A stretch of 64,000 bases of DNA from NCBI RefSeq assembly GCF_023015985.1, contig NZ_JALKAO010000002.1, positions 310,001 through 374,000 on the forward strand. Direction: 5' to 3'. The position numbers and the translations under genes were made by a program. Shown here in pieces: positions 51,260 through 59,949 of this stretch; the first letter of the stretch is position 1; each line of letters starts with the position of its first letter. The notes under the pieces were generated by a model. The model did no database searches. It saw only the letters and a program-made list of their open reading frames with translations, and was not told the origin of the DNA. Origin of the DNA: Marivita sp. S6314. Its GTDB lineage: Bacteria; Pseudomonadota; Alphaproteobacteria; Rhodobacterales; Rhodobacteraceae.

Positions 51260-53059
51260 ATGACAGAGCTTTCGCGTATCCGCAATTTTTCCATCGTTGC
51301 CCATATCGACCACGGGAAATCCACCCTGGCCGACCGGCTGATCCAATCCACCAACACGGTGGCGGAACGGGACATGAAAGAGCAGTTGCTCGACAGCATG
51401 GATATCGAGCGTGAACGCGGCATCACGATCAAGGCCAACACGGTGCGGATCGACTATGTTGCGCAGGACGGCGAAACCTATGTGCTGAACCTGATCGACA
51501 CACCCGGACACGTGGATTTCGCCTATGAGGTCAGTCGCTCGATGCGCGCGGTTGAGGGGTCGCTGCTTGTTGTGGACAGCACCCAGGGCGTTGAAGCGCA
51601 GACGCTCGCGAATGTGTATCAGGCCATTGATGCGGATCACGAAATCGTTCCGGTTCTCAACAAGATCGACTTGCCCGCATCCGATTGTGACCGCGTGGCC
51701 GAACAGATCGAGGACGTGATCGGGATTGATGCGACGGATGCGATCCGCGTGTCGGCAAAGACCGGCATCGGCATTCAGGAAACGCTGGAAGCCATTGTGC
51801 AAAAACTGCCCGCACCGACCGGTGAGCGTGACGCGCCATTGAAAGCGATGCTGGTGGATTCGTGGTACGATGCCTATCTCGGCGTGATCGTTCTGGTGCG
51901 CGTCATGGACGGCGTTCTGAAAAAGGGCGAACGCATCAAGATGATGCAGACCGGCGCGGCCTACCATGTGGACCGGATCGGCGTGTTTCGGCCTGCGATG
52001 GCCATGATTGACGAACTGGGTCCGGGCGAGATTGGCTTTCTGACCGCGTCGATCAAACAGGTGCGCGATACAAAAGTCGGCGACACCATCACGCATGAAA
52101 AGAAAGGCGCGGTCACCGCCCTGCCCGGTTTTAAGCCGTCGCAACCGGTGGTGTTTTGTGGCTTGTTCCCGGTCGACAGCGCAGAGTTTGAAGACCTGCG
52201 TGATGCGATCGAGAAGCTGGCGCTCAACGATGCGTCCTTCAGCTACGAAATGGAAACTTCGGCCGCGTTGGGCTTTGGCTTTCGCTGCGGGTTCCTGGGG
52301 CTGTTGCACCTTGAAGTGATCCGCGACCGGATCGAGCGCGAGTACAACATTGAACTGATCACCACCGCGCCCAGCGTGATTTACCACGTCTATATGCGGG
52401 ACGGCGAGAAAATCGAGTTGCACAATCCGGCGGACATGCCCGACCTGTCAAAGGTCGATCACCTTGAGGAACCCCGGATCAAGGCCACGATCCTTGTGCC
52501 GGACGAATACCTCGGGGACGTGCTGAAGCTGTGTCAGGATCGCCGGGGCATCCAGCTTGATCTGACGTATGCCGGGTCACGCGCCATGGTGGTTTATGAC
52601 CTGCCGCTGAACGAGGTGGTGTTTGACTTCTACGACCGTCTGAAATCGGTGACCAAAGGCTATGCGTCTTTTGATTATCAGATGACGGGCTACCGCGAAG
52701 ACACGCTGGTCAAGATGTCGATTTTGGTGAACGAGGAACCGGTCGACGCGCTGTCCACCATGGTTCACCGCGACCGCGCCGAGATGCGCGGTCGGGCGAT
52801 GTGCGAAAAGCTCAAAGACCTGATCCCGCGCCACATGTTCAAGATCCCGATCCAGGCGGCGATTGGCGGCAAGGTGATTGCCCGCGAAACGCTGGCGGCG
52901 TTGCGCAAGGACGTGACGGCCAAATGTTACGGCGGTGACGCGACCCGGAAAAAGAAACTGCTGGAAAAACAGAAGGCCGGGAAGAAGAAGATGCGTCAGT
53001 TCGGCAAGGTCGATATCCCGCAAGAGGCGTTCATTTCAGCACTGAAAATGGACAACTGA
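51260..53059 (+). CDS. lepA: Elongation factor 4 (LepA)
   Basis: 599-aa ribosome-dependent GTPase that back-translocates stalled ribosomes. G1 is [17 protein letters not shown]2 [14 protein letters not shown]3 [13 protein letters not shown]4 NKIDLPASD and G5 SAKTG. Domains II-IV follow, with the LepA-specific C-terminal domain ([40 protein letters not shown]). The ATG at 51260 is preferred; the frame extends to 51194 without support. Single gene. Confidence 0.97.
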   Translation: MTELSRIRNFSIVAHIDHGKSTLADRLIQSTNTVAERDMKEQLLDSMDIERERGITIKANTVRIDYVAQDGETYVLNLIDTPGHVDFAYEVSRSMRAVEGSLLVVDSTQGVEAQTLANVYQAIDADHEIVPVLNKIDLPASDCDRVAEQIEDVIGIDATDAIRVSAKTGIGIQETLEAIVQKLPAPTGERDAPLKAMLVDSWYDAYLGVIVLVRVMDGVLKKGERIKMMQTGAAYHVDRIGVFRPAMAMIDELGPGEIGFLTASIKQVRDTKVGDTITHEKKGAVTALPGFKPSQPVVFCGLFPVDSAEFEDLRDAIEKLALNDASFSYEMETSAALGFGFRCGFLGLLHLEVIRDRIEREYNIELITTAPSVIYHVYMRDGEKIELHNPADMPDLSKVDHLEEPRIKATILVPDEYLGDVLKLCQDRRGIQLDLTYAGSRAMVVYDLPLNEVVFDFYDRLKSVTKGYASFDYQMTGYREDTLVKMSILVNEEPVDALSTMVHRDRAEMRGRAMCEKLKDLIPRHMFKIPIQAAIGGKVIARETLAALRKDVTAKCYGGDATRKKKLLEKQKAGKKKMRQFGKVDIPQEAFISALKMDN

Positions 53060-53114
53060 TTTCTCAGCCGTGCACATCCCGACAGAGGTTTGGTGTGCAC
53101 GGTGATTGCTTGAC

Positions 53115-53660
53115 TCACTCCGGGTTTTCAATCGCCTGAAGACAGGCTTGGGCAATGCGCGCGGGCAATGCTCCGGCTATGCGGTCGCGTTCCGATTCGA
53201 GAAAACCGATCCGCCCCTCCTCTGGCCTGTCTTCTGATCCGAAATGCGCGGAAAGCAGTCGGCACGTCGACGGGGCAAGCCATGGCGCGTCTTTCAACGC
53301 GGCCAGCAGGGCCTTGGGGTCTTGCGCATAGGCTGGCAGTAAATCAGCAGCATAGGACTGCATGAGCGACGCATCGACGCTTTGGACCGCATAGTCCCCC
53401 AAGAGCAGCCACACCCGCTGTGCCATCGGGTCCCCTTGCTGTGCCAGATCGCGGTATTTGGTGTAGAGTTCGGCCCGCCCGTGCATCGCGGCAAGCGGTG
53501 TCGCATAGCGGGACGGGTCTTGCCCGATGAGCATCTCTACAAGTTCAAGCGCATCGCCGGCGTCGATGGGCACGGCGTCTTGGGCTTGCGCAGATGGGGC
53601 TGATACAGTCATGCAAACAGCGATGGCGATTGTTGCGTTTTTCAAAGGGGATACGCGCAT
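53115..53660 (-). CDS. Periplasmic protein of unknown function, last gene of cell-wall cassette
   Basis: 181-aa protein with a signal peptide (MRVSPLKNATIAIAVCMTVSAPSAQA). The mature part is all-helical (DAGDALELVEMLIGQDPSRY, AELYTKYRDLAQQGDPMAQR, LLPAYAQDPKALLAALKDAP) and looks like a solenoid with weak SEL1/TPR character and two Cys (STCRLLS, AQACLQA). The ATG at 53660 shares one base with the stop of the L,D-transpeptidase-like gene (TGATG), so they are translationally coupled. A periplasmic partner or immunity role is an inference from position. Confidence 0.7.
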   Translation of the reverse strand: MRVSPLKNATIAIAVCMTVSAPSAQAQDAVPIDAGDALELVEMLIGQDPSRYATPLAAMHGRAELYTKYRDLAQQGDPMAQRVWLLLGDYAVQSVDASLMQSYAADLLPAYAQDPKALLAALKDAPWLAPSTCRLLSAHFGSEDRPEEGRIGFLESERDRIAGALPARIAQACLQAIENPE

Positions 53661-54118
53661 CAGAAGCTCGGCATCCCGCCCCAAAGCGAATGCATGCCGC
53701 GGGTGCAGTCCCAATCCCTAGGGCGGCCGCGACGGACGGTTTCATCTTTGATGACGACACTGATATTGCCGGTTTCCTTGGGCGTGATTTCAGACCACAT
53801 TTCATAGACCTTGGAGCCTGACAGAACGATGCACCCGTCCGACCAGGAGGGTCCTGTTCCCTTGTGGATGAAAAAACCGTTCGCGGTGCTGCCGTCGCCG
53901 TTATACGGCACGCCTTTGCCAAGCCAGATGCCTTCGCGTTTGCCGCCATCGGTGCCATCATCCTTGTTGGCCATCCGCGTCGCGTAACCCGTGTAGGTTC
54001 CCGCGTCGATCACGACGTCCTGATCCCACCAGCATGTTTCAGAAATGTTGACCGTGCCACTTTTGAACGTCAACGTTCCCGTGCCGTTGCTGCGCACAAC
54101 GTTAATTGTATAGCTCAT
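53660..54118 (-). CDS. L,D-transpeptidase-like (YkuD/DUF5675-type) protein, 152 aa
   Basis: A compact beta-rich protein. The key segment GFFIHKGTGPSWSDGCIVLS (residues 81-100) has His85 and Cys96 in the S-D-G-C-I-V-L arrangement of L,D-transpeptidases, which cross-link or cleave peptidoglycan stems. Upstream are TYTGYATRM and EGIWLGKGVPYNGDGS. There is no signal peptide in this reading, so export would need another route. Start ATG 54118; the frame continues to 54193. It sits between a C39-like peptidase and a periplasmic protein. Confidence 0.7.
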   Translation of the reverse strand: MSYTINVVRSNGTGTLTFKSGTVNISETCWWDQDVVIDAGTYTGYATRMANKDDGTDGGKREGIWLGKGVPYNGDGSTANGFFIHKGTGPSWSDGCIVLSGSKVYEMWSEITPKETGNISVVIKDETVRRGRPRDWDCTRGMHSLWGGMPSF

Positions 54119-54226
54119 AATATCATTCCATCTAAAATAGGCTGTCATGATAAGGCGGCGCCCTGCGATCCGGCAATGATTATTCTTGCCCATAGACGCG
54201 GCCTTGGCGCGTACAACGCGTTCGGT

Positions 54227-55324
54227 TTATCCCGGCGACAGCAACAGGAAGCGCACCATGCGGTATGCATCCTGTTTGTTGCGTTGCTTTTCCGAACACT
54301 TGCCAACGGGACTCGCGCGACCGAAAAGCACGCCCGGTTGATACGAGAATTTCTTGTCTCTCATATCGGACAACAGCTTTTCCGTCATGTACTCGTATTC
54401 CCGTGTGTTTTCATGGGTGCACATGTGCATGATTGTACCGCTGGCCGGATCAATCGTTTCGTATTGATAAATCGGGCCGCCGTTCTTGCGGACGATGAGC
54501 ACCCAATGGTCGCCTGCCGAGTCATCGCCTCTGGCACGATCCTTGTAATCGACATGGGCCGCAACCGGATAGCCTTGGGCCAGGTGGGAATCGATCAGCG
54601 CAATGGCGTTGGGGCCGATGCTGTTCTCATACCCGCCGCCGCCATAGCGCTTGACGGTCATTCCAAACAGTCCGGGAACGAGGGACGTGTGCAGACCGGT
54701 CATGGTGTAGCCGCCGTTATCCTTGACGATCTTGTTGGCGATGGAGGGCGTCAGGTCTTTGGCAAGCAGGTTCTTGGGCCAAAAAGGCTGGGGGCGGCCA
54801 ATGCCGGTTGCCGCCATCGTGAGCGTGCACAAGCAGCAGCCGTGCGATGCGATGCTCGCTTTTCTGTCCTCCAGAGTGACCTTCTTGTCTTTGTTCGAAT
54901 CGTATCGGTGACCCAGTTTTTCGGTAAAATGTCCCTGGCAGAACATCTTGAAGGCACCGGCATTTCCCAGCGCGTCCCCGACAGCGGCGCTGACCGAATT
55001 GAGGGCCACCGGAGTGATCCCATCGCTTCCGACCTGTCCGGTGAGCGCCAGCCAAGTCTTGTCGCGTTTCCTGGCCTGGACGAAGCCATCGGCAAAATCT
55101 GCCGTGTAGCCCATGACAATTTGCTGAAAGATCACCAACGCGGATTCCAAGACGCCGATCTCGGGATAGAGACTGTTCCCCCGCGCCAGCCCCGCTTCGT
55201 TGATTTCAAAATTGAAGACGTGATTGCCCATCATGTGACGCTCGATGAGCATCCGTACCTCTTTCACGTCGGCTTCGTTATTGACACCGCCCGGACCAAC
55301 CGAGGCTTTAATTTTCGTACCCAT
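54227..55324 (-). CDS. Papain/C39-like cysteine peptidase with peptidoglycan-binding-like start
   Basis: 365-aa protein. The N-terminus KASVGPGGVNNEADVKEVRM resembles the S-V-G-x-G-G-x-N-x-x-x-D-V-x-x-V opening of secreted peptidoglycan-binding proteins. An EF-hand (DSNKDKKVTLED, about 142-153) precedes the peptidase core: Cys163 in ASHGCCLCTLTMAATG and His273 in GYPVAAHVDY...GDHWVLIV, as in the C39-like family. No signal peptide is seen. The ATG at 55324 is chosen over one at 55393. It is the first gene of a three-gene cassette. Confidence 0.72.
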   Translation of the reverse strand: MGTKIKASVGPGGVNNEADVKEVRMLIERHMMGNHVFNFEINEAGLARGNSLYPEIGVLESALVIFQQIVMGYTADFADGFVQARKRDKTWLALTGQVGSDGITPVALNSVSAAVGDALGNAGAFKMFCQGHFTEKLGHRYDSNKDKKVTLEDRKASIASHGCCLCTLTMAATGIGRPQPFWPKNLLAKDLTPSIANKIVKDNGGYTMTGLHTSLVPGLFGMTVKRYGGGGYENSIGPNAIALIDSHLAQGYPVAAHVDYKDRARGDDSAGDHWVLIVRKNGGPIYQYETIDPASGTIMHMCTHENTREYEYMTEKLLSDMRDKKFSYQPGVLFGRASPVGKCSEKQRNKQDAYRMVRFLLLSPG

Positions 55325-55507
55325 GCAAACTCCTGCGTCAAAAAAATAAATCAAATTCGGGTGAGTGTGCGACACCGACCGCGTTTGTGGCAAGATTTTT
55401 CAGAGAAAGCCCCGGCCCGCTGCCGGGGATCGCGGTTTGAGCCACATCAAAGCCGGGCAAGCGAAGACGGGCCATGCTGCATAAACCGTACTGCAAGGAG
55501 ACAGCCG

Positions 55508-55825
55508 ATGGACATGACGCAGCAAAGGAAAATCCTGATGGACCGGCGCGCCGAAATCACCGGCGATCTGCGTGACATCGAAGACAAACTTGACGACCCC
55601 ATGCCCAAGGATTGGGAAGACAGGGCGTCCGAACGGCAGGGCGACGAGGTGCTGGAAGCGCTTGGGAACACCGAACTGGAAGAGCTGCGCCGGATTGATG
55701 CGGCCTTGGCGCGGATCGAGGATGGAAGCTACGGCATTTGTCCGAAATGCGGTGAGGCGATCTCGGACGAGCGACTTGAGGCCGTGCCAGAGGCCGCGCT
55801 GTGCAAGCGCTGCATGGGCAGCTGA
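55508..55825 (+). CDS. DksA/TraR-type zinc-finger protein
   Basis: 105-aa short DksA-like regulator. A coiled-coil N-half (LMDRRAEITGDLRDIEDKL, NTELEELRRIDAALARIED) is followed by the C-terminal zinc finger CPKCGEAISDERLEAVPEAA with the second pair CKRC. Full DksA binds RNA polymerase with ppGpp; shorter forms like this are common in Rhodobacterales and may act independently. GGAG lies 8 nt before the ATG. It is preceded by the cell-wall cassette on the other strand. Confidence 0.9.
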   Translation: MDMTQQRKILMDRRAEITGDLRDIEDKLDDPMPKDWEDRASERQGDEVLEALGNTELEELRRIDAALARIEDGSYGICPKCGEAISDERLEAVPEAALCKRCMGS

Positions 55826-56056
55826 CCCGGTACCTTTTTCTAAAGCGGAATGACAGTTTTCTTCGTCGCGTCGCGCGGTCACCCTGTTGACCGCGCGGCG
55901 TTTGCACGCGTGGCGATGCCCACTCAACATCACGCGCAAATTGCACGCCTGTATCCGCCCAATCGCACCAATCCAGCCCGCTGAATTGATCCGGGTCAAA
56001 GTGGCCATATCGCGGATATGGAATATTGGAGCCAACACATTTGTTTGGAGGCTGTT

Positions 56057-56239
56057 ATGCTGAGGCTCGCTGGTATTCTGTATTCTCTTATCGCCACAAC
56101 AATGGCGGGCACCGCCGTGATTGCGGTGTTGACAGCCGGGTATGGCACGCTGGTTCCGATCCTTGTCGGGGCGGCCGCCGGGGCCGTGCTGGCCTTGCCG
56201 GTCTCGTGGTACGTTGCCCGCGCGCTGTATCAGACCTGA
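56057..56239 (+). CDS. Small two-helix membrane protein, 60 aa
   Basis: MLRLAGILYSLIATTMAGTA and VIAVLTAGYGTLVPILVGAA, then AGAVLALPVSWYVARALYQT: two membrane helices with a Gly-rich turn, a CTP-synthetase-neighbour type small protein common in Rhodobacterales. An excellent GGAGG 5 nt before the ATG at 56057 supports this start rather than 56018. Its end overlaps the convergent phosphatase gene by 10 nt. Confidence 0.75.
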   Translation: MLRLAGILYSLIATTMAGTAVIAVLTAGYGTLVPILVGAAAGAVLALPVSWYVARALYQT

Positions 56240-56685
56240 GGGCGCGCGCCCGAAAGCTCTGCCAGCAAACCGTCGGCGCAGGCTTCGATCAGGGCAAGGG
56301 CTCCGGTGAAGTCACGCGTGTAATACGGGTCGGGGACGTGGTCCGCGCCACTGTGCCGGGCGTAATCGGTAAACAGCACCACGGGCGCCGAAAGATCGGC
56401 CAGATCCGCCGCGTTCTGCGCGTCCATGGCGACAATCAGATCAAACGCGGTCGCATCTGCAGGTGACACCTGTCGCGCGCGCAGCGATGACATGTCATAC
56501 CCGGCCGCCCGGGCGGCGTCTTGCATCGGGCCGTAGGGCGGTTTGCCCACATGCCAACCGGCGGTTCCCGCACTGTCAAGTGTCACATCAAGGCCAAGCG
56601 CCTGTGCCTTGGCGCGGGTCACGGCTTCGGCTGTTGGCGACCGGCAGATATTGCCGAGGCACACAAAGAGGATACGATGGGTCAT
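56230..56685 (-). CDS. Low-molecular-weight protein-tyrosine phosphatase
   Basis: 151-aa LMW-PTP. The phosphate loop is VCLGNICRSPTAE (Cys9-x5-Arg15), and the general-acid Asp is in HVPDPYYTRDF near the C-terminus. TLDSAGTAGWHVGKPPYGPM is the substrate-recognition loop. Bacterial members dephosphorylate tyrosine kinases of polysaccharide export or arsenate in the ArsC branch; lack of an arsenate context favours the former. Divergent from cobB. Confidence 0.93.
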   Translation of the reverse strand: MTHRILFVCLGNICRSPTAEAVTRAKAQALGLDVTLDSAGTAGWHVGKPPYGPMQDAARAAGYDMSSLRARQVSPADATAFDLIVAMDAQNAADLADLSAPVVLFTDYARHSGADHVPDPYYTRDFTGALALIEACADGLLAELSGARPQV

Positions 56686-56726
56686 GGCGCACCTAACCCC
56701 AGGGGCGCAGCAGAGGAAAGACCCGG

Positions 56727-57428
56727 ATGCGCAAAATGGACACCATCGTTATTCTGACCGGAGCCGGGATTTCCGCTGAAAGTGGTCTGGGTACATTTCG
56801 GGACGAAGGCGGACTGTGGGCGCAGCACCGGATCGAGGATGTGGCCACCCCGGAAGCCTTTGCCCGCAACCCGACCCTTGTGCATCAGTTCTACAATGCC
56901 CGCCGTCGTCAGGCGCGCGCGGCAGAGCCGAACGCGGCGCATGTCGCGCTGGCCCGATTGCAGGCCAATTGGCCCGGTCAGACTCTACTGGTGACGCAGA
57001 ACGTGGACGGTCTGCACGAAAAAGCAGGCGCGGAGGTTCTTCACATGCACGGGGCCTTGGCAGGTGCCTTGTGCGCGGCTTGTGATCATCGCTGGGACGC
57101 CCCGGAGACAATGTCAGAGACCGACACCTGCCCCGCCTGTGACACCTCCCACACACGACCGGACATCGTCTGGTTCGGAGAAATGCCCTATCACATGGAG
57201 CATATCCTGGAGGCGCTGCACGGCTGCGATCTGTTTGTTGCAATCGGCACGTCGGGACAGGTGTATCCGGCTGCAGGTTTTGTCGAAGAAGCGCGGATGG
57301 CAGGTGCGGCGACGGTGGAACTGAACCTGCGCGACAGCGACATGTCGCATGCGTTTGACACCCATATCGTTGGTCCGGCCAGCCAGACAGTCCCACGCTG
57401 GGTCGAAGATATGCTGTCAGGGAAGTGA
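56727..57428 (+). CDS. cobB: NAD-dependent protein deacylase, Sir2/CobB
   Basis: 233-aa sirtuin that removes acyl groups from lysines using NAD. GAGISAESGLGTFRDEGG starts the Rossmann fold, TQNVDGLHEKAGAEVLHMHG has the catalytic His, and CAACDHRW with CPACDTSH form the zinc site. VWFGEMPYHMEHI and AIGTSGQVYPAAGFVEEA complete the NAD site. The class III Tyr/Arg pair for desuccinylation seems present (AHVALARLQANW region is Arg-rich), so activity may go beyond deacetylation. Confidence 0.94.
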   Translation: MRKMDTIVILTGAGISAESGLGTFRDEGGLWAQHRIEDVATPEAFARNPTLVHQFYNARRRQARAAEPNAAHVALARLQANWPGQTLLVTQNVDGLHEKAGAEVLHMHGALAGALCAACDHRWDAPETMSETDTCPACDTSHTRPDIVWFGEMPYHMEHILEALHGCDLFVAIGTSGQVYPAAGFVEEARMAGAATVELNLRDSDMSHAFDTHIVGPASQTVPRWVEDMLSGK

Positions 57429-57454
57429 GGCGGGGTTGCCCCCGCCAAACGGGG

Positions 57455-57922
57455 TTAGCTGTCTGAACCGTGGGACATCGTCGCGTGGTCCTGACGCTCC
57501 AGATCAACGGGCACCTCGACCGTGATGTCGCCTGCGTTCTCAAAGGTCAGCGTGATCGAAATCGCGTCGCCATGGTTCAGGCCCTGCGTCAGCCCCATGA
57601 GCATCACGTGCTTGCCGCCGCGCTTCATGGCGATCTCACCATCGGTGGGCAATGCGAATCCTTCTTCCACATGCATCATTTTCATGACGCCATTGGCGTC
57701 CTCCAGATGCGTGTGCAATTCGACCCGCGCCGCCGCGGCGCTGCTGGCGCTGACAAGGCGATCCGCTTCACCACCCTTGTTGTGAATCATCATGAACGCG
57801 GCACCGGTTTTGGAGTTCGGTGTCGCGGCACGTGCGTAGGAATCGTGGATTTCAATCTCGGCAAAAGCCGGAACAGCAAAACACAGGGCCGCCGCCCCGG
57901 AGAGAAGCATGGTTTTCAACAT
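57455..57922 (-). CDS. Copper chaperone PCu(A)C
   Basis: 155-aa periplasmic copper chaperone that metallates the CuA site of cytochrome oxidase. Signal peptide MLKTMLLSGAAALCFAVPAFA; the core has ARAATPNSKTGAAFMMIHN, VELHTHLEDANGVMKMMHVE (the first His/Met ligands) and MKRGGKHVMLMGL (the second His-x-Met). A His-containing tail (QDHATMSHGSDS) is typical. The ATG at 57922 is the only sensible start. It may be co-transcribed with the DUF2946 gene. Confidence 0.92.
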   Translation of the reverse strand: MLKTMLLSGAAALCFAVPAFAEIEIHDSYARAATPNSKTGAAFMMIHNKGGEADRLVSASSAAAARVELHTHLEDANGVMKMMHVEEGFALPTDGEIAMKRGGKHVMLMGLTQGLNHGDAISITLTFENAGDITVEVPVDLERQDHATMSHGSDS

Positions 57923-57962
57923 GGAGAGTTCTTTCTGTTTGAGTCGTTGGAAGGTTTGGACA

Positions 57963-58313
57963 TCAAACAAAAAAGGGCGGACCTCTTGCCTGCGAGGCCG
58001 GGGCCGGTTGTTCTGCCGCGCGCGCGGCGGTCCGGCTGGTCCAGACGCGTTGCCAAAGATCGCTGCGCAGCGCCTCAGGCGTGGTGACGCTGGTGTTGGC
58101 AAAGAACGCGAGCGCATAATCGGGACAGACCATCACCCCGCCCGTCGGGACGCCGTTTTCATCAAAAAGGATGTGAACGGGGCCGGATCCGGTACAGATC
58201 ACCATGGTGTCGACAGCCGGGGCCTGCCCGCGGGCCGCGGCAAGCTGCACGCTGGCGACCGCAATCACCAGCACAAGGCCCCATAGCGTAAAGAAGCGTG
58301 TCAGGCTGCGCAT
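57963..58313 (-). CDS. DUF2946-like exported protein
   Basis: 116-aa protein with a signal anchor (MRSLTRFFTLWGLVLVIAVASVQLA) and a small domain with VDTMVICTGSGPVHILFDEN and VMVCPDYALAFFANT. The spaced Cys pair (V-I-C and V-C-P) is typical of DUF2946 proteins that accompany copper and heme-oxidase maturation genes. It directly precedes the PCu(A)C gene (40 nt), so both likely serve copper delivery. Start 58313 chosen. Confidence 0.8.
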   Translation of the reverse strand: MRSLTRFFTLWGLVLVIAVASVQLAAARGQAPAVDTMVICTGSGPVHILFDENGVPTGGVMVCPDYALAFFANTSVTTPEALRSDLWQRVWTSRTAARAAEQPAPASQARGPPFFV

Positions 58314-58416
58314 AGCACCGAGGTACACGCCCGGTCCTGACGCGCAACGCGGCAAAAGGAAACAGCCCCGCCCGGGCGACCCGAACGAGGCTGAATTTTC
58401 CAGATGCGGAAGGGGC

Positions 58417-58707
58417 TTAGGCCTGGGCGGCCTGCGCCTTTGCGATCTCTTTTTTCACTTTCAGCGCGTTGGCAGACAGTTCCGTATCCTTGGCTTTGGC
58501 AAGGAACTTGTCGAGACCACCACGGTGGTCAACACTGCGCAACGCATGCGCCGAAATGCGCATCTTGATGCCACGGCCGAGTGTTTCGGACTGCAGCGTC
58601 ACGTCGTTCAGGTTCGGCAGAAAACGCCGACGTGTCTTGTTGTTGGCATGGCTGACATTGTTGCCAGTCATCGGGCCTTTACCGGTCAGTTCGCACACAC
58701 GCGACAT
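58417..58707 (-). CDS. rpmB: 50S ribosomal protein L28
   Basis: 96-aa L28: [40 protein letters not shown] and the C-terminal extension [20 protein letters not shown]. It lacks the Cys pairs of zinc-binding L28 forms. Monocistronic; the 432 nt upstream hold only interspersed repeats. Confidence 0.97.
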   Translation of the reverse strand: MSRVCELTGKGPMTGNNVSHANNKTRRRFLPNLNDVTLQSETLGRGIKMRISAHALRSVDHRGGLDKFLAKAKDTELSANALKVKKEIAKAQAAQA

Positions 58708-59139
58708 GGGCTCATCCTCGTTCTATCAAAGGGGGACGATCAGACCGTCCGCCAATATGAAAGGGCGCCGTCTGGCAGCGCCCGGAATCTCGTTGGCTGT
58801 CCTTAGAGGGATGCGGGTGAGGCGTCAAGTGGGGAGCCGGGAAATGATGTCGAACCGCCGCTGGCGGTCCGACAGAAAGGGGCGTTGCCCCTCTGTCGCC
58901 TGCGGCTCCATTCACCCCAAGGCATTTTTCAAACAGAGACTTCAGGATTTGTTTACCATTATTCTGTCAAATCGACCTGCGGTACAGGCGGAGGCGCCGA
59001 TGGCCGCAAACGGAGACGCCCCCTGCCATCGTGCAGGGGGTGCATCTTTGCAAGGTCTCTGTTTTCCAAATACCTCGGGGGAGGCCGCAGGCCGGGGGCA
59101 GAGCCCCCTCTGCTCCGGCTTGGGGACACAATCGGATGG
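58708..59139. repeat. 432-nt gap with inverted interspersed repeats
   Basis: No gene is seen here. 58898-58940 (GCCTGCGGCTCC...GGCATTTTTCAAACAGAGAC) and 59055-59116 (GTCTCTGTTTTCCAAATACC, then GAGGCCGCAGGCC) are diverged inverted copies, the same pair seen at 28468-28588. A GC-rich hairpin GGGGGCAGAGCCCCC lies at the right end, and the promoter of rpmB must lie near 58720-58800. Confidence 0.6.
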
Positions 59140-59949
59140 TCAGGCAGGTAAGCCGTCCTGCAACGCCGTGACCAGCACCTCCATGAACCCGCGATGGTTG
59201 TCCAGCATCATGGCGTGTCCGGCATCTGCCACGATCAAGGGGGCTATGCCGTGGGCTTTCAGACGTTCCGGATCAGGTGTGTCCGGGGTTGGCGTATTGC
59301 CCAGGTTCTGTTCGCCCAGGACGAAGCTTTTGGGCATGGCAAGCGACACGAAGCGGTCAAAGAAATCTCCGGGCAGATCGACCAGTGCTTTTGCATTGGC
59401 ATAAATCCCCACGGGATCAGCCTGTCGCCAGCCGGACACCAGCCGGTCCGCCCCCACCGCACCGGCAATCGCTTTCTGGCGCAGATTAGACATCAACGAT
59501 GGGTAGCCGTCTGCCAGAAATGCTGCCTTGCCCTTTTGCGATACGCGCAGGGACATCAGACCACCACCCGGTTCGATATTGCCTTCGCCCACGATCAGAC
59601 GGCGCACCCGGTCGGGATGCGTCAGTGCGAGGACGATCCCAACGGTGCCTCCCATGCTGTGGCCAACAACGTCGATGCTCTGGATGCCAAGGTGATCCAA
59701 CACGCGGATGATGGTCGCGGCATGGGCGCTGAGGGCGTAGTTGAACCCCTTGGGGTGGTCGGATTGCCCTGAGCCAAGGTAGTCGAGAAGAATGCACCGG
59801 CGGCCGTGCAGCGCGGGATCGGCGGCAACCGCAGCGAAACCGGGTGCGACCGGCATGCTCAGCCCCGGCAGGAACAGAATTGGATCGCCGGTGCCGATGT
59901 CGAGCCAGCGAATAGCGGCGTCATACTCGTCGAGATACAGGACGCTCAC
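59140..59949 (-). CDS. Alpha/beta hydrolase
   Basis: 269-aa hydrolase: PILFLPGLSMPVAPGFAAVA, LLDYLGSGQSDHPKG, the nucleophile Ser98 in DVVGHSMGGTVGIVLAL, and the catalytic His in VADAGHAMMLDN. Cap domain residues about 130-190 decide substrate and are not recognisable. The GTG start at 59949 overlaps the meaB stop by 4 nt, so it is coupled to meaB, although a link to propionyl-CoA metabolism is not evident. Confidence 0.88.
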   Translation of the reverse strand: MSVLYLDEYDAAIRWLDIGTGDPILFLPGLSMPVAPGFAAVAADPALHGRRCILLDYLGSGQSDHPKGFNYALSAHAATIIRVLDHLGIQSIDVVGHSMGGTVGIVLALTHPDRVRRLIVGEGNIEPGGGLMSLRVSQKGKAAFLADGYPSLMSNLRQKAIAGAVGADRLVSGWRQADPVGIYANAKALVDLPGDFFDRFVSLAMPKSFVLGEQNLGNTPTPDTPDPERLKAHGIAPLIVADAGHAMMLDNHRGFMEVLVTALQDGLPA

